Positions 14,731-14,807 of a stretch of 14,807 nucleotides of DNA are shown here, piece after piece. Source of the stretch: Collinsella sp. (GTDB taxonomy: Bacteria > Actinomycetota > Coriobacteriia > Coriobacteriales > Coriobacteriaceae); the NCBI GenBank assembly GCA_031292915.1, contig JAUMSH010000010.1, positions 1 through 14,807 on the forward strand, in the 5' to 3' direction. Within the stretch, counting starts at the first letter, position 1. Each line of letters begins with the position of its first letter. The translations under genes were made by a program, and so were the position numbers. The notes under the pieces were generated by a model. That model saw only the letters and a program-made list of their open reading frames with translations, had not been told where the DNA came from and made no database searches.

Positions 14731-14807
14731 TTACTCCTTCTTGAGGCCGCGCTTCTCGACTATCTCGTCCACTATCTCCCTGGCGCGCCGCCCGAGCGCG
14801 CGGCGCC
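14731..14807 (-). CDS. 3' end of an unidentified gene entering the window
   Basis: An open frame runs from the window edge to a TAA at 14731-14733. Its last 24 residues are charged and helical, ending E-I-V-D-E-I-V-E-K-R-G-L-K-K-E. It uses two ATA and one AGG codons in 24, which are rare in the neighbouring genes, so it may have a different origin. If the repeat at 14584-14698 is an element end, this could be the end of a transposase, but the sequence seen is too short to name one. Confidence 0.45.
   Translation of the reverse strand, partial: RRALGRRAREIVDEIVEKRGLKKE

Overview
The window reads as a piece of chromosome from a high-GC, Gram-positive gut anaerobe of the Coriobacteriia, most likely a Collinsella relative. 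This is inferred from the GC-rich codon use, the tmk-holB-ricT cluster, Tat genes next to hypA-hypB, a subgroup Ic-type aspartate aminotransferase and an archaeal-like topoisomerase I. I could not test it by search. Almost all genes lie on the minus strand and are compact. No rRNA, tRNA or CRISPR array was seen.

From right to left, in the direction of minus-strand transcription, the layout is as follows. (1) A class I aminotransferase (14118-12814) is followed by a STAS anti-sigma-antagonist-like protein (12762-12448); a small plus-strand gene of unknown function (14269-14523) diverges from the aminotransferase. (2) A tatA/B-tatC-hypA-hypB-topA run (12294-7174) codes for twin-arginine export, nickel delivery to [NiFe] hydrogenase, and a type IA topoisomerase with four zinc ribbons and a lysine-rich tail. 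(3) A single plus-strand gene (6051-7028) codes for a zinc-ribbon membrane protein; it converges on topA at a bidirectional terminator. It is bracketed by two long perfect inverted repeats. (4) tmk-holB-ricT (5804-2301) is tightly packed, with a 1-base gap and then a 10-base overlap, and provides dTMP kinase, the clamp-loader delta-prime subunit and an RNase Y-associated PSP1 protein. (5) comF (2198-1392) has a 5' leader hairpin that covers its ribosome binding site; 11 bases after it comes a protein with a nuclease-like C-terminus (1380-271).

The two window edges look different from the core. Positions 112-236 and 14584-14698 are diverged inverted copies of one another, sharing an outer block of about 48 bp and an inner block of about 28 bp. 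Beyond each lies the edge of a minus-strand reading frame: a start on the left and a stop on the right. The simplest reading is that this housekeeping segment sits between two same-orientation copies of a repeated, possibly mobile, element.

The genes themselves are mostly familiar families. The less ordinary signals are the edge repeats, the paired inverted repeats around the zinc-ribbon gene, the structured comF leader, the very long disordered tail on RicT, the archaeal-like topoisomerase and the nuclease-like hypothetical protein.
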